A stretch of 64,000 nt of DNA from positions 3,916,501-3,980,500 of the forward strand of contig JAMLJC010000001.1 of the NCBI GenBank assembly GCA_023953845.1, given 5' to 3'. The notes under the pieces were generated by a model. That model ran no database searches. It was given only the letters and a program-made list of their open reading frames with translations, and was not told the DNA's origin. Of this stretch, positions 16,686 to 24,992 are shown in pieces. This stretch comes from Rhizobiaceae bacterium (lineage in GTDB: Bacteria; Pseudomonadota; Alphaproteobacteria; Rhizobiales; Rhizobiaceae). A program made the position numbers and the translations under genes. The number at the start of each line of letters is the position of its first letter. The stretch's first letter is position 1.

Positions 16686-17478
16686 CGTACACTCCGGCGA
16701 TGAACTGGCGGACCAGGTTGGCGAAGGGTTCGGGGCGGGTCATCGGGTGGAAATGCGCGCCCGGAACAATGTGAAACTGCGCGTTCGGAATCGCGTCCGC
16801 AACGTCTTTCGTCAGGTATGGCGGAATGAGAATGTCGTCCCCGGCCGCGATCACCTGCGTCGGTACGCGGATTGCGGCCAGTGAATCGAGGCGGTCGTGG
16901 CGAAGCAGCATGCGCAGCCGGGCGGCAGCGACACCGACGGGCGCCAGCACGTCGCGTGCCGTGGCGACGATGGCATCGAGCCGGTCGGCATGGACATCGA
17001 GATAAGCCGGCTCGTAGGCGAATATATGGGTGAGGCGCTGGTAGGTCTCGACCAGACCTGCCTCCAGCAATTCGGCGCGCGCGCTGAACAGGGTGCGGAA
17101 GCGCATGTCGGCGCGCGCCCAGGAACCGCTGATCGTGCAGCTCAAAGCGGTCTCGGGATGATCCAGCGCCATGACCTGGACGATCGCGCCGCCGGTAGAA
17201 TGTCCGACGAGATGCGCCGCGCCACCGGTCGCCGCGAGCAGGGCGGCGGCGTCGCCGGCGATCGTCTCGATGGATTGCGGCCCCTCTGGCCGGTCGCTGC
17301 GCCCGGCGCCGCGATGATCCATGACGATCAACCGGTGTGAGGGCTCCAACGCCTTGACGACCTCTGCGTAGAACCGCCCGTCGCCGCCGAGCCCCGGTAT
17401 CAGCAGAATGCGCGGACCGTCCGAACCGAAAGTGTCATAGTGGATGTTGCATCCATCGGAAGCCGTGAACGCTGGCAT
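16675..17478 (-). CDS. Alpha/beta hydrolase
   Basis: 267 residues from ATG 17478, with GGGGAAG six bases upstream and a one-base overlap with the preceding stop (TGATG). It has the oxyanion segment LIPGLGGDGRFY, DHRGAGRSDRP, the nucleophile elbow GHSTGG, an acid in AAGDDILIP and the catalytic His in PGAHFHPM. It resembles 3-oxoadipate enol-lactonases and related C-C or ester hydrolases. The substrate is unknown; the gene is locked into the operon between the aspartate-dehydrogenase-like gene and the mutase. Confidence 0.9.
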   Translation of the reverse strand: MPAFTASDGCNIHYDTFGSDGPRILLIPGLGGDGRFYAEVVKALEPSHRLIVMDHRGAGRSDRPEGPQSIETIAGDAAALLAATGGAAHLVGHSTGGAIVQVMALDHPETALSCTISGSWARADMRFRTLFSARAELLEAGLVETYQRLTHIFAYEPAYLDVHADRLDAIVATARDVLAPVGVAAARLRMLLRHDRLDSLAAIRVPTQVIAAGDDILIPPYLTKDVADAIPNAQFHIVPGAHFHPMTRPEPFANLVRQFIAGVYDAR

Positions 17479-18266
17479 CACATCTTCCCCATGTCCGCCA
17501 GCAGTTTCCGAAGCTGCGCGGCGATGCTGAGCCCCGTTATCGCGGACGTCTTCGGATTGTCCGCCAGCGGCGCATTCGCGAAGCGCAGGGATGCGGCGCC
17601 GGCCGAACTCGTGACGTCGATCTCGTGCGTGTTGCCGGGCGCGGCGGGATCGGCGACCACCCGCACCGCGAGGGGCGCCGGATGGGCCGCCAGCGCGATC
17701 GACATAGCGACGTTGAGGTTTTTTGGATAGCGCCTCGCAGCCTCTTCCGCCGAACCATCGAACAACACGATCTCGCCCGCCTTGCCGCCAAGGCCGCGCT
17801 CCGCGATTTCTTCCGCGAAGGCAGAAAGAGGCTTGCGCGAGGTGTAGCGGACGCGGCTGTCCGGCAGGTTGGCGATAGCGGCAAGGTAGTCCAGGCCGCC
17901 TACGGCACCGGAGGGGAGGATGAGTTTAGCCACCGGGGCCGCGCCGGTCTTCAGAAGCGCAGAACGCAGGGCGGGGTCCGCCAGAGCACCCACCGACGCG
18001 ACGATGACCGGTATGCCGGCCTCCAGAACGGCCGGAACATGGGCCGACACCGCTGCCTGTCCCGCGACCTCGACGATCGCATCCGGGCGGGCATCGAGAA
18101 GACCCCGAAGGTCCATCGCGAAGTCGACATTGGATGGCGCCGGGCGCGTTTCACCTCCGCGCACGAGCGCCGTCCAGCGCAGATCTCCGGGCATGGAGGC
18201 GACGAGCTGACGCGCAAGCGCGCCAAAACCGATCAGGCCGACAGTCGCGCGTCCGCCGGGCGCCAT
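17478..18266 (-). CDS. L-aspartate dehydrogenase-like NAD(P)-dependent oxidoreductase
   Basis: 262 residues. A Rossmann motif GLIGFGALARQLV opens the protein. The conserved middle segments VEVAGQAAVSAHVPAVLEAG and VASVGALADPALR precede the DUF108 catalytic domain (YPKNLNVAMSIALAAHP; ADNPKTSAITGLSIAAQL). The family deaminates L-aspartate to iminoaspartate/oxaloacetate or runs in reverse. Here it is three bases after the cupin gene and coupled to the hydrolase, so a catabolic amine-handling step is likelier than NAD synthesis (inference). Confidence 0.88.
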   Translation of the reverse strand: MAPGGRATVGLIGFGALARQLVASMPGDLRWTALVRGGETRPAPSNVDFAMDLRGLLDARPDAIVEVAGQAAVSAHVPAVLEAGIPVIVASVGALADPALRSALLKTGAAPVAKLILPSGAVGGLDYLAAIANLPDSRVRYTSRKPLSAFAEEIAERGLGGKAGEIVLFDGSAEEAARRYPKNLNVAMSIALAAHPAPLAVRVVADPAAPGNTHEIDVTSSAGAASLRFANAPLADNPKTSAITGLSIAAQLRKLLADMGKM

Positions 18267-18269
18267 CGA

Positions 18270-18803
18270 TCAGCCGTCCTTCGTCGGGTCGAACTTGTCC
18301 TGCAGATCGGCGCCGAAAACGGTCTGGCGTTCGATTTCCAGCACATTCTCGGGCCGTGGAAAATTCGATGGCACCCTGTCGCCTGTCTTACGTGGCTTGC
18401 CAATAAGCCGGAAGAAATCCTCCAGCCCGTTGGGTACGATCAGCCACACCCAACGCAGCCGCGTCTCTCCGTCATTGATGAACATGTGCCGGACATTCCT
18501 CGGCAGGAAGATCGCGCTGTCCGGCCCGATCGGGTACTCCTTGCCGTCCACGACCGCGCGTCCGTGGCCCTCGATGACATAGACGGCCTCTTCGTTGCGG
18601 TCGTGTGTGTGTTCCCTGACATAGCCCCCCGGCGCGACCGACTGTATGCCCATGCCGAACGGATTTTCCATGCTGACGATGTGCGGCGCCAAGGCGACAT
18701 CGATATAACCGTTCGCGGGAACCGGCTGCCAATAACTCTCCCGCGTTTCCGGTCCGGAAATATGCACGCCGGTGGGTGGAGAGAGCGTGGTCTTATCCAT
18801 CAT
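18270..18803 (-). CDS. Cupin-domain protein
   Basis: 177 residues with one double-stranded beta-helix. The first cupin motif is visible as REHTHDRNEEAVYVIEGHGR (metal ligands His, His, Glu) and the second as IFLPRNVRHMFINDG (His). The C-terminal 50 residues extend beyond the barrel (DFFRLIGKPRKTGDRVP). Single-cupin proteins of this kind are dioxygenases, isomerases or sugar/acid lyases, and the function here cannot be assigned. It is the first gene of the mutase operon and diverges from the KstD-like gene across operator site C. Confidence 0.85.
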   Translation of the reverse strand: MMDKTTLSPPTGVHISGPETRESYWQPVPANGYIDVALAPHIVSMENPFGMGIQSVAPGGYVREHTHDRNEEAVYVIEGHGRAVVDGKEYPIGPDSAIFLPRNVRHMFINDGETRLRWVWLIVPNGLEDFFRLIGKPRKTGDRVPSNFPRPENVLEIERQTVFGADLQDKFDPTKDG

Positions 18804-18869
18804 CCTTGTCCATATCTTGATGGCCGCGGGGCCGTTCGAGGCTTAGCGCCGATCGAAACGTAGCGCGGT

Positions 18870-18918
18870 AAAAGTGTCGACACAAGAGTAGACAGATTGG
18901 ATGACACGCTTTTATAGT
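18870..18918 (+). promoter_or_regulatory. Operator half-palindrome (site C) and promoter of the KstD-like gene
   Basis: AAAAGTGTCGACAC (18870-18883) matches 14 of the 18 bases of site B; the right arm reads AAGA instead of TTTT. It is followed by TAGACA (18889-18894), an 18-bp spacer and TATAGT (18913-18918), a plausible promoter for the gene starting at 18945. The site is also 67 bp upstream of the divergent cupin gene, so it may control both. Confidence 0.65.
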
Positions 18919-18944
18919 GCGTCAAAAGGCAGTTGAGGATGAAG

Positions 18945-20549
18945 ATGGAAGCCTGTGATGTTCTGGTCATCGGCTCGGGTTCGGCCGCCTGTTCCGCGGC
19001 GTTGCGAACCGCGCGAGGCGGGCTCAGGGTCCTGGTGATCGAAAAGAGCGAATGGCTTGGCGGCACGTCGGCCATGTCGGGTTCCGGCGTCTGGATTCCG
19101 GCCAATCATCTCGCGGCCGCAGATGGCATCAGCGACACTCGCGAGGACGCCATCACCTATCTGCGCGCGATCGCGCCCGACGGGTGGCTCGAAAAGGAGG
19201 ATGCGCGCTGGGTGTCGTTCGTCGAGAGCGCGCCGGACATGCTGAAATTCCTCTCGGACAACACGCCGCTGGAATTCCGCCTCGTCAACGAGCCCGACCC
19301 CTTTTCCGAGGCGCCCGGCGGCAAGGTCGTGGGTCGCATGGTCTCGCCGATGCCGCTCAGCCGCCGCATCCTTGGTCCGTTTGCGCGGCGTCTGCGGCGA
19401 TCCACCTTGCCGCACAGTTTCACCTATCAGGAAGTCGTGGACCTCGATCTCTATCACCACCCGATTCGCGCCGGGCTGAAGATGTGGCCGAAGCTGCTGT
19501 ACCGCTGGCTGACGAATTCGGGAGGGCAGGGCACCGCGCTGATGGCCGGCCTCATTCGCGGCTGCCTCGATGCCGGAGTTGCTTTCTGGCCGGAGACGCG
19601 CGCGATCCGGCTCGTGCGGGACGAACAGGATCGGATCACAGGCGCGGAGGTCGAGCGGCAGGGGCGCAGGCAGACGATCGCGGCGGCCAGGGGCGTCGTC
19701 ATCGCTTCCGGCGGGTTCGAGTGGGACCCGGAGATGCGCGAGCGTCATTTCCCCGGTCCGCTCGACCGCATCGGAAGTCCGCGCAGCAATGAAGGCGACG
19801 GCCAGAAGCTTGCGGCGTCGGTCGGGGCGCAACTCGATCTGATGGATCAGGCGAATGTCTATCCCTGCCTGCCCACGCGCTATCAGGGCCGTCCGCATGG
19901 CTTGCCGATGACCTTTCAGGCCGAGCCGCATGCGATCGTGGTCAACCGGCATGGCAAGCGCTTCGTAAGCGAGAACGACTTCAATATCGGCGAGGCGCTC
20001 GACAAGAGAGGACCGGACGGCGCCTCGATCCACCTTCCGTGTTATCTCGTCGGCGACCACCGTTTCCTCGGCACCTCGCTGCCTTTCCGCTGGTATGCCT
20101 CATACGAGCCGAAATGGGTCAAGAAGGCCGGCACCGTCGCTGAACTCGCGGCGATGCTCGATCTGCCGGCCGCGAGCCTGCAGGAAACGATCGACCGCTG
20201 GAACAGCTTCTGCACGACCGGCCGGGACGAGGATTTTCGCCGGGGCGAAAGCGGCTGGGAAGACTATAAGGCGCATGGCCCGGAAAACCGCCTGAAGCCG
20301 ATCGACAAGCCGCCCTATATCGGCATGAGCCTCAACCGCTCGATCCTCGGCACCAAGGGCGGTGCGCGCACCAATGAGAAGGGTCAGGTCCTGCGAGAGG
20401 ACGGCTCCGTGATCGCCGGTCTCTATGCCGCCGGCCTGGCCATGGCGAACCCGTTCGGAACCCGCGCCGTCGGCGCCGGGACGACGCTTGGACCCAACAT
20501 GACCTGGGGCTACATCGCCGCTGAAACCATCCTGCGTCAGAACCGCTGA
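18945..20549 (+). CDS. FAD-dependent oxidoreductase (3-ketosteroid Delta1-dehydrogenase/fumarate reductase-like)
   Basis: 534 residues. ATG 18945 is preferred: GAGG (18935-18938) lies six bases upstream, while ATG 18939 abuts it. The FAD motif is DVLVIGSGSAACSAALRTA, followed by KSEWLGGTSAMSGSGVWIP, the typical KstD/fumarate-reductase sequence. The C-terminus has GLYAAGLAMANPFGTRAVGA with the second FAD contact. The family desaturates or reduces C-C bonds using flavin. The divergent site-C operator ties it to the importer and E1 operons. No signal peptide. Confidence 0.9.
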   Translation: MEACDVLVIGSGSAACSAALRTARGGLRVLVIEKSEWLGGTSAMSGSGVWIPANHLAAADGISDTREDAITYLRAIAPDGWLEKEDARWVSFVESAPDMLKFLSDNTPLEFRLVNEPDPFSEAPGGKVVGRMVSPMPLSRRILGPFARRLRRSTLPHSFTYQEVVDLDLYHHPIRAGLKMWPKLLYRWLTNSGGQGTALMAGLIRGCLDAGVAFWPETRAIRLVRDEQDRITGAEVERQGRRQTIAAARGVVIASGGFEWDPEMRERHFPGPLDRIGSPRSNEGDGQKLAASVGAQLDLMDQANVYPCLPTRYQGRPHGLPMTFQAEPHAIVVNRHGKRFVSENDFNIGEALDKRGPDGASIHLPCYLVGDHRFLGTSLPFRWYASYEPKWVKKAGTVAELAAMLDLPAASLQETIDRWNSFCTTGRDEDFRRGESGWEDYKAHGPENRLKPIDKPPYIGMSLNRSILGTKGGARTNEKGQVLREDGSVIAGLYAAGLAMANPFGTRAVGAGTTLGPNMTWGYIAAETILRQNR

Positions 20550-20652
20550 TCCCCGAGCGACGGTCGGCGCGCGACTTGGGTGATCAACAACGATGTGCGG
20601 CAACATCGCCGTTCGTTTTACCCGCCGTTTCGGAGAGTGCGGGCAGGCGGTC

Positions 20653-20886
20653 TTATGAGGCGGCGAATTTGACCGTCACGCCACGCTGGCGAAAATACGC
20701 CTGCATCAGCTTCCGGCCTCCGCGATTGCCCTGCGCCAGTTTGGCCGGATCGAATACGGCCTCCTTCACGCCCTCGCGCTTCATCGCTGCCTTGAGGGTG
20801 GCGATATGCGCGTCGAGATCGGCATTGTCCGCTTGGAGCGACGCATAAATGCTGTCGGTCGCCTCCGCCACGGTCGTTTCGCTCAC
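20653..20886 (-). CDS. Small conserved-looking hypothetical protein
   Basis: 77 residues from GTG 20886 with GGAG seven bases upstream. It is charged and helical at the N-terminus (DSIYASLQADNADLDAHIAT), then basic and glycine-rich (LAQGNRGGRKLMQAYFRQRG). I do not recognise a family. It lies between the KstD-like gene and the left end of the integrated element, and base composition is like the host genes. Confidence 0.6.
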   Translation of the reverse strand: MSETTVAEATDSIYASLQADNADLDAHIATLKAAMKREGVKEAVFDPAKLAQGNRGGRKLMQAYFRQRGVTVKFAAS

Positions 20887-21284
20887 GAATGTACTCCACT
20901 GGTTGTTTGGAGGGCGGGTAGCACGGATCGGGGTGGAGTCGGAAGCGGAGGGACTGATAATGGTGGAGGCGAATGAGCGGGGCGATTGATCCCCTAATAT
21001 AGCGCAAGCCTCGCAGATTGGCTTCCGGATTGCAGTTTATCATCCGCCAGAAGGGGCCAGCAGCTACGCTTCGATCATTTGTCGAGGTTCGATTGGTGGC
21101 GAACCCGCGGTCGCCGCGCACCCTTCGAAGCGCTACCCGGATCGCATGGGTTTCTGACAGTATTCCGGTGCCGGGACGTTTCAGCGGCCTGAGGGAGTAA
21201 GGAGTTCGGCGTATTCAATCGAAACGAGCGGCAGTGGCGAGACTGGGATGAGCGGCGTTTCGCATTCTGTTGGTGCGGTTCTGC
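20887..21284. other. Intergenic stretch left of the integrated element
   Basis: No gene seen. Composition is host-like up to about 21240, after which AT content rises sharply toward 21430. Confidence 0.5.
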
Positions 21285-21317
21285 TTCACGATATTTCGAA
21301 CCAGAGCACATCGTGAA
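21285..21317. repeat. Inverted repeat upstream of the XRE gene
   Basis: TTCACGAT (21285-21292) and its complement ATCGTGAA (21310-21317) are 17 bases apart. A further TTCGTGAA lies at 21336-21343. They may be operators of the XRE gene at 21429 or recombinase-binding sites at the element end; the sequence does not decide. Confidence 0.4.
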
Positions 21318-21369
21318 ATCAACTAAAGGTTGCATTTCGTGAATTATCTGTAGAAATATTCAACTAAAG
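21313..21369. repeat. Left-end direct repeats of the integrated element (candidate attachment site)
   Basis: TCAACTAAAG occurs twice, at 21319-21328 and 21360-21369. The first copy is part of GTGAA-N4-ACTAAAG (21313-21328). A counterpart GTGAA-N5-ACTAAAG lies at 28461-28477 just beyond ginA. The second left copy and the right copy also share a CTGGAATG a little downstream. Imperfect direct repeats at both ends are expected for GInt-type islands; this pairing is a proposal. Confidence 0.45.
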
Positions 21370-21428
21370 CGGGCTGGAATGCACGCTGTAGTCGTGTTGT
21401 AATCCAAGTACATCTTGGGGTTTATATC

Positions 21429-21785
21429 GTGACGAACCGTGGCAAGCGTAGATATATAGACTTGGATATGGCTAGAGAAGTGCGTGCGATGCGTAAAAGT
21501 CTTAAACTTACACAGACGCAGCTCTCTGTCATTGTGAATGTTACTCCTCAACAGATCAGCAAATACGAATGCGGGAGAAGCAGGGTTCCTCTTGATTACT
21601 TTCGGGTACTGCAAGGCTTGCTGGGAAAGTCGCCCGCGCGGGGTTTCCATGAAGAGCCGGTCGCGTTCGGTGCGGCTGCAACCCTCCGTGAGGAATGCGC
21701 AAAGCTTGTTGCGCGCATGGCCGCTATAATGGCTGCAACGGCCGACTTTGACGAACGGCTCAGGCAGTTCAGCAAGACGATATAG
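21429..21785 (+). CDS. XRE-family (HTH) regulator of the integrated element
   Basis: 118 residues from GTG 21429. The helix-turn-helix is clear: LTQTQLSVIVNVTPQQISKY followed by ECGRSRVPLDYFRVLQGLL. The C-terminal helical tail (EECAKLVARMAAIMAATADF) may dimerise. Upstream DNA is unusually AT-rich for this genome and codon choice is less GC-biased than in host genes, in line with transfer. It is the only recognisable non-recombinase gene of the element; control of ginABCD is a reasonable guess. Confidence 0.85.
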   Translation: MTNRGKRRYIDLDMAREVRAMRKSLKLTQTQLSVIVNVTPQQISKYECGRSRVPLDYFRVLQGLLGKSPARGFHEEPVAFGAAATLREECAKLVARMAAIMAATADFDERLRQFSKTI

Positions 21786-21811
21786 CCTTCGAGATCTCTA
21801 CTCCAAACGAA

Positions 21812-21839
21812 TTCGGCCCGATCTTGCGACCGGGCCGAA
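21812..21839 (+). terminator. Probable terminator after the XRE gene
   Basis: A perfect 9-bp stem TTCGGCCCG/CGGGCCGAA with a 10-base loop lies 27 bases after the stop and is followed by CTCTTAACT. The T content is modest. Confidence 0.6.
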
Positions 21840-22418
21840 CTCTTAACTAACTGAATTATCTATCCAATCACGAGCACCCGCTCGTCGCACCGCAATAATA
21901 TGAAGGGGTGAGGAAAAAACGTTATCAGGAACAGAGGGTTAGCACTCGGCATATACGCTTCAAGTATGCCGGGGCGTGGAAGAAGGTGTATCCGGCTCAG
22001 ATCGGAAGAATCAGGAGGCGAACCCGTGGTGGCCACATCCACGGCGGGCATTGTCGGCAGTGACCGGCGGCGTTGGACGGAATGCTTACCCGAAGCATGT
22101 GCCTAACTGGTGACCGTCGGATCGGAACATCCGATCAACGACCCTCCAGCTACTGTAGAGGGCGACCGACAACGTGGGGATAGGGGATGGGCTGCCGCGA
22201 TGTCGAAGATGCGAGCCCGCCCGCGCGTTCGACCACGCAGCGCATGACCACCCGAGTGGGTTGCTGGCCAGCGTATGGTGGAGCGCGGTGTACAGTCCGG
22301 CGGCATGCGCTGAAGCCGCCCGCGACGTTTCGTTGAGATCTCTGGTGCAGCGCCGGAACCGAATGTTGCGTCAGAGCGGGGAGGGATCCGACCCCGCATC
22401 TGTCAGTTCGAGTGGGGC
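21840..22418. other. Non-coding or decayed stretch between the XRE gene and ginD
   Basis: About 580 bases in which I see no convincing gene on either strand; open frames are short and lack ribosome-binding sites. This would be the cargo position of a GInt, so the element carries almost no cargo. Confidence 0.5.
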
Positions 22419-22922
22419 CTACTGCGGGCGCGGTCGCTCTCGATCAGCCAGCACCCGGTGCAGTTCCCGGATGTCAGCCTCCAAGCGCTCACATTTCAAT
22501 CGGAGCTCTGACAGCTCTCGGGACTGTTCGGCGAACTCCAGTTCGGCTTCTGCCCATCGCTGGCGAATCTTGTCGAGCTCGGTGTTGGCGTCGTCCGCTC
22601 TCTTGGAGACATGTCTTCGGATGCTGCCGTAACCGGTGATGGTGCCATCAACCGTCTCAGTCACCCATTTCCGCAACTCCGCTCGCAGCACCTCGTGGCG
22701 GGGCTTCGCGAGCAATGCTCGATCCAAACCCGCCCTTCTGAGAACCTCTTCGACAGACAGACGCCCGCCAGCGTGGGGGTAAACTCCGAAGTTGCGCGCG
22801 ATTTCCTTGGCGATGGTCTTCTTTGCGCGATCGAGTTTTGAAACCGTCGTTTCGCGCTTCTTCTGGGCGGCCTTGCGGCCGTGCTCTGCAATGCTGGTTT
22901 GTTTGTCTCGTTTCGCTGACAT
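22419..22922 (-). CDS. ginD: Small coiled-coil accessory protein of the recombinase operon (GinD-like)
   Basis: 167 residues. The N-terminus is basic (RKAAQKKRETTVSKLDRAKK). A small helical domain follows (LSVEEVLRRAGLDRALLAKP) and the C-terminal 70 residues form a heptad-rich coiled coil (AELEFAEQSRELSELRLKCE). It starts 12 bp after ginC and closes the four-gene operon. Small helical proteins of this kind (TnpC/DUF6262-like; GinD in GInts) are needed alongside the recombinases. The gin symbol is by gene order and architecture, not by alignment. Confidence 0.75.
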   Translation of the reverse strand: MSAKRDKQTSIAEHGRKAAQKKRETTVSKLDRAKKTIAKEIARNFGVYPHAGGRLSVEEVLRRAGLDRALLAKPRHEVLRAELRKWVTETVDGTITGYGSIRRHVSKRADDANTELDKIRQRWAEAELEFAEQSRELSELRLKCERLEADIRELHRVLADRERPRPQ

Positions 22923-22934
22923 GTCCGTACCGCG

Positions 22935-24992
22935 CTAGGAGTCGTCACCGGACCGGCGCCCATCCCATATGGCGCGTGCGACCGGGCTTTCGCCTATGAC
23001 TTGGTTTCGGACGTCCGGCCAGCGCTTCAACTGGGCGAGGATTTGCCCGTCGAAGTACGCAACCTGGAGATCCGCTCCAGAATTAGAAGCGTGTTCGCGG
23101 TCATGTAGCAGTGCCCGCAGAGCGCGGAAGCAGTCGGCCTTGGCTCGCGCAAGCTCTAGCCGGTGATTGCAGTCGGTGTGGCAGTTGCCGGGATCAGGTG
23201 CACCGCTGCCACGTGTGCACGGACCAAATTGACCGAGCCCTTTCGTGCACAACACTCCATCGCGCACTAAAGGCCATAATCTTCCGTTGAAGGTGAGAAT
23301 GGCGATCGCCTCAGACATTGTTTCAGCCCCCAACTCTTCCTGCCCTCGGCGCATCTTCAAGGCATTCAAGCCACGCCGGAGCGGTTCCGCCGCCGGCCCC
23401 CCGGCTTTGCCGACTTCCACATCTCCGATGGCCTCTTCAGCCAGCGCATATGCAATCTCCTCAGCTATTCTCTGGACCTCTTCGGCAATGGAAGGATTGG
23501 AGAGGATGTAGTGGAGCGTGATCTCGAGATCCCTGTGTCCAAAAAGGTCCATCAGGACCTGTGGGGCCGCTGCGACACACAAGGCGATGAGGCGCGCGAT
23601 CGTGTGACGCCAGCGGTGAGCATGCGGTCGCTTTGTCCCCGAAAGAGCGGTAAGCCCCAGCTTCCTGATTGCCTCGACTATCGGCTCGGTTGAGTTTCTC
23701 AGAGGCGAGCCTGCGGGTTCCGCCCCATCCGTCAACAGCATCCACAGATGCGTGCCTTCTTCCGGACGAATGACCTTCGCGATCTGTTGCTGGATCTCCA
23801 AGGCTTTGATGGCGCGCGGATGTAGTGGCCAGTCTCGATATTTCCCACCTGGCGAAGGTTCGTACTTGAACGTGCGCGCGATAACGCGCTCGGGATCTTC
23901 AGAAGATACGGAGTTGTCATCGACGTCCAGGTTCTCGCTCGATCGCGCTCCATCGCAAAACGAAAGCGTGCAGAAGTTGAGCGCCTGAATTATGCCGACC
24001 ATAACGCTTATAGTCGTGGCGTCGCGTGGTGGCCATGTGGCTGTGACCTCCTTCTGCCGACCGAACTTGACTTGCCAAGGAAGCTTTGTGACCGTGAGCC
24101 CGTCAGCATCCGTCCACGGGAATGTTGCGATGATTGCACGACGCTCCTCAATGGTTCGGGGATTGGAGGTAGTGCGACCCGATTGTGCGGCCGCGGCCGC
24201 GTGTTCCCTTAGCTGAGCCCAGCAATCGATAATCTGGGACGCGAGGTTGTCTTGAAGCCAGATTGCCCGACCCAGAACCGCTGTCACGAACTCATCTGAG
24301 AACGGCTCAGTCTGCAACTTCGGCTTCTTGGGCGTCGCTCGCACCCTCGCTTCTCCGCGACGCGTGGGCTCGCTCGGCGGGGTGGACCGAGGACGAGGAG
24401 GAGGGGCTTTCCGAATGTCAGGGAAATCCGACAGCAACCCCCGTTCCCCATACGCTGCCAAATCCCTGACTAGGGAGAGGATTCGACTTCTGTATTCCGC
24501 GGGTGCGGTCATCGCGATGACGGCACGCCATTCGTCCCTATTGAGATGTGTCCAAAGCCTGTCCTCTTCGTCGGGGAAGTTTTCGACGACGCACTGTGCG
24601 AGCTTTATCGACTGCCGAGCTCGTGTCAGCCAGGTTGATGGGCCTATGGTTCGAATCCCGGTCAGAGTTCGGCGCGGCAGGGACAATGCCAGCAGGGCTC
24701 TACAGAGACTTTCGTCTTGGGGGTGAAGTTCAGTGGTGTCGGAGTGCGTCCGGACCCTCGGCCTCACCCTTCTGAAACTTTCTCGCTGAGATACTCCTGC
24801 CGGGAGATAGCCGGCGGGCATGATCCAAGTTGGAGAGCAGAGGGGTATGCCGGGAAATATCTCTAGGCTGGCTAGGGCTGACCATGGCTTGGAACCAAGC
24901 CCTTCATAGTTCCCGATCTTCGACCAGATTCCTTCAGCCCAATTGAGGCCGAGCCCACGGCTGTTTCTTTTAGTAGGCGGGGTAGGTGTCAT
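22935..24992 (-). CDS. ginC: Tyrosine recombinase, third of trio (GinC-like)
   Basis: 685 residues if started at ATG 24992, which overlaps the ginB stop by 23 bp; an earlier in-frame start exists at 25118 but lies well inside ginB. The catalytic residues of a tyrosine recombinase can be seen in the C-terminal half: Arg in CDGARSSENLDVDD, HxxR in HAHRWRHTIARL, the second His in DLFGHRDLEITLHYI and the Tyr in the same segment. A Cys-rich tail (PCTRGSGAPDPGNCHTDCNH) may bind metal. It acts with the other two recombinases in excision and integration of the element. Confidence 0.85.
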   Translation of the reverse strand: MTPTPPTKRNSRGLGLNWAEGIWSKIGNYEGLGSKPWSALASLEIFPGIPLCSPTWIMPAGYLPAGVSQRESFRRVRPRVRTHSDTTELHPQDESLCRALLALSLPRRTLTGIRTIGPSTWLTRARQSIKLAQCVVENFPDEEDRLWTHLNRDEWRAVIAMTAPAEYRSRILSLVRDLAAYGERGLLSDFPDIRKAPPPRPRSTPPSEPTRRGEARVRATPKKPKLQTEPFSDEFVTAVLGRAIWLQDNLASQIIDCWAQLREHAAAAAQSGRTTSNPRTIEERRAIIATFPWTDADGLTVTKLPWQVKFGRQKEVTATWPPRDATTISVMVGIIQALNFCTLSFCDGARSSENLDVDDNSVSSEDPERVIARTFKYEPSPGGKYRDWPLHPRAIKALEIQQQIAKVIRPEEGTHLWMLLTDGAEPAGSPLRNSTEPIVEAIRKLGLTALSGTKRPHAHRWRHTIARLIALCVAAAPQVLMDLFGHRDLEITLHYILSNPSIAEEVQRIAEEIAYALAEEAIGDVEVGKAGGPAAEPLRRGLNALKMRRGQEELGAETMSEAIAILTFNGRLWPLVRDGVLCTKGLGQFGPCTRGSGAPDPGNCHTDCNHRLELARAKADCFRALRALLHDREHASNSGADLQVAYFDGQILAQLKRWPDVRNQVIGESPVARAIWDGRRSGDDS

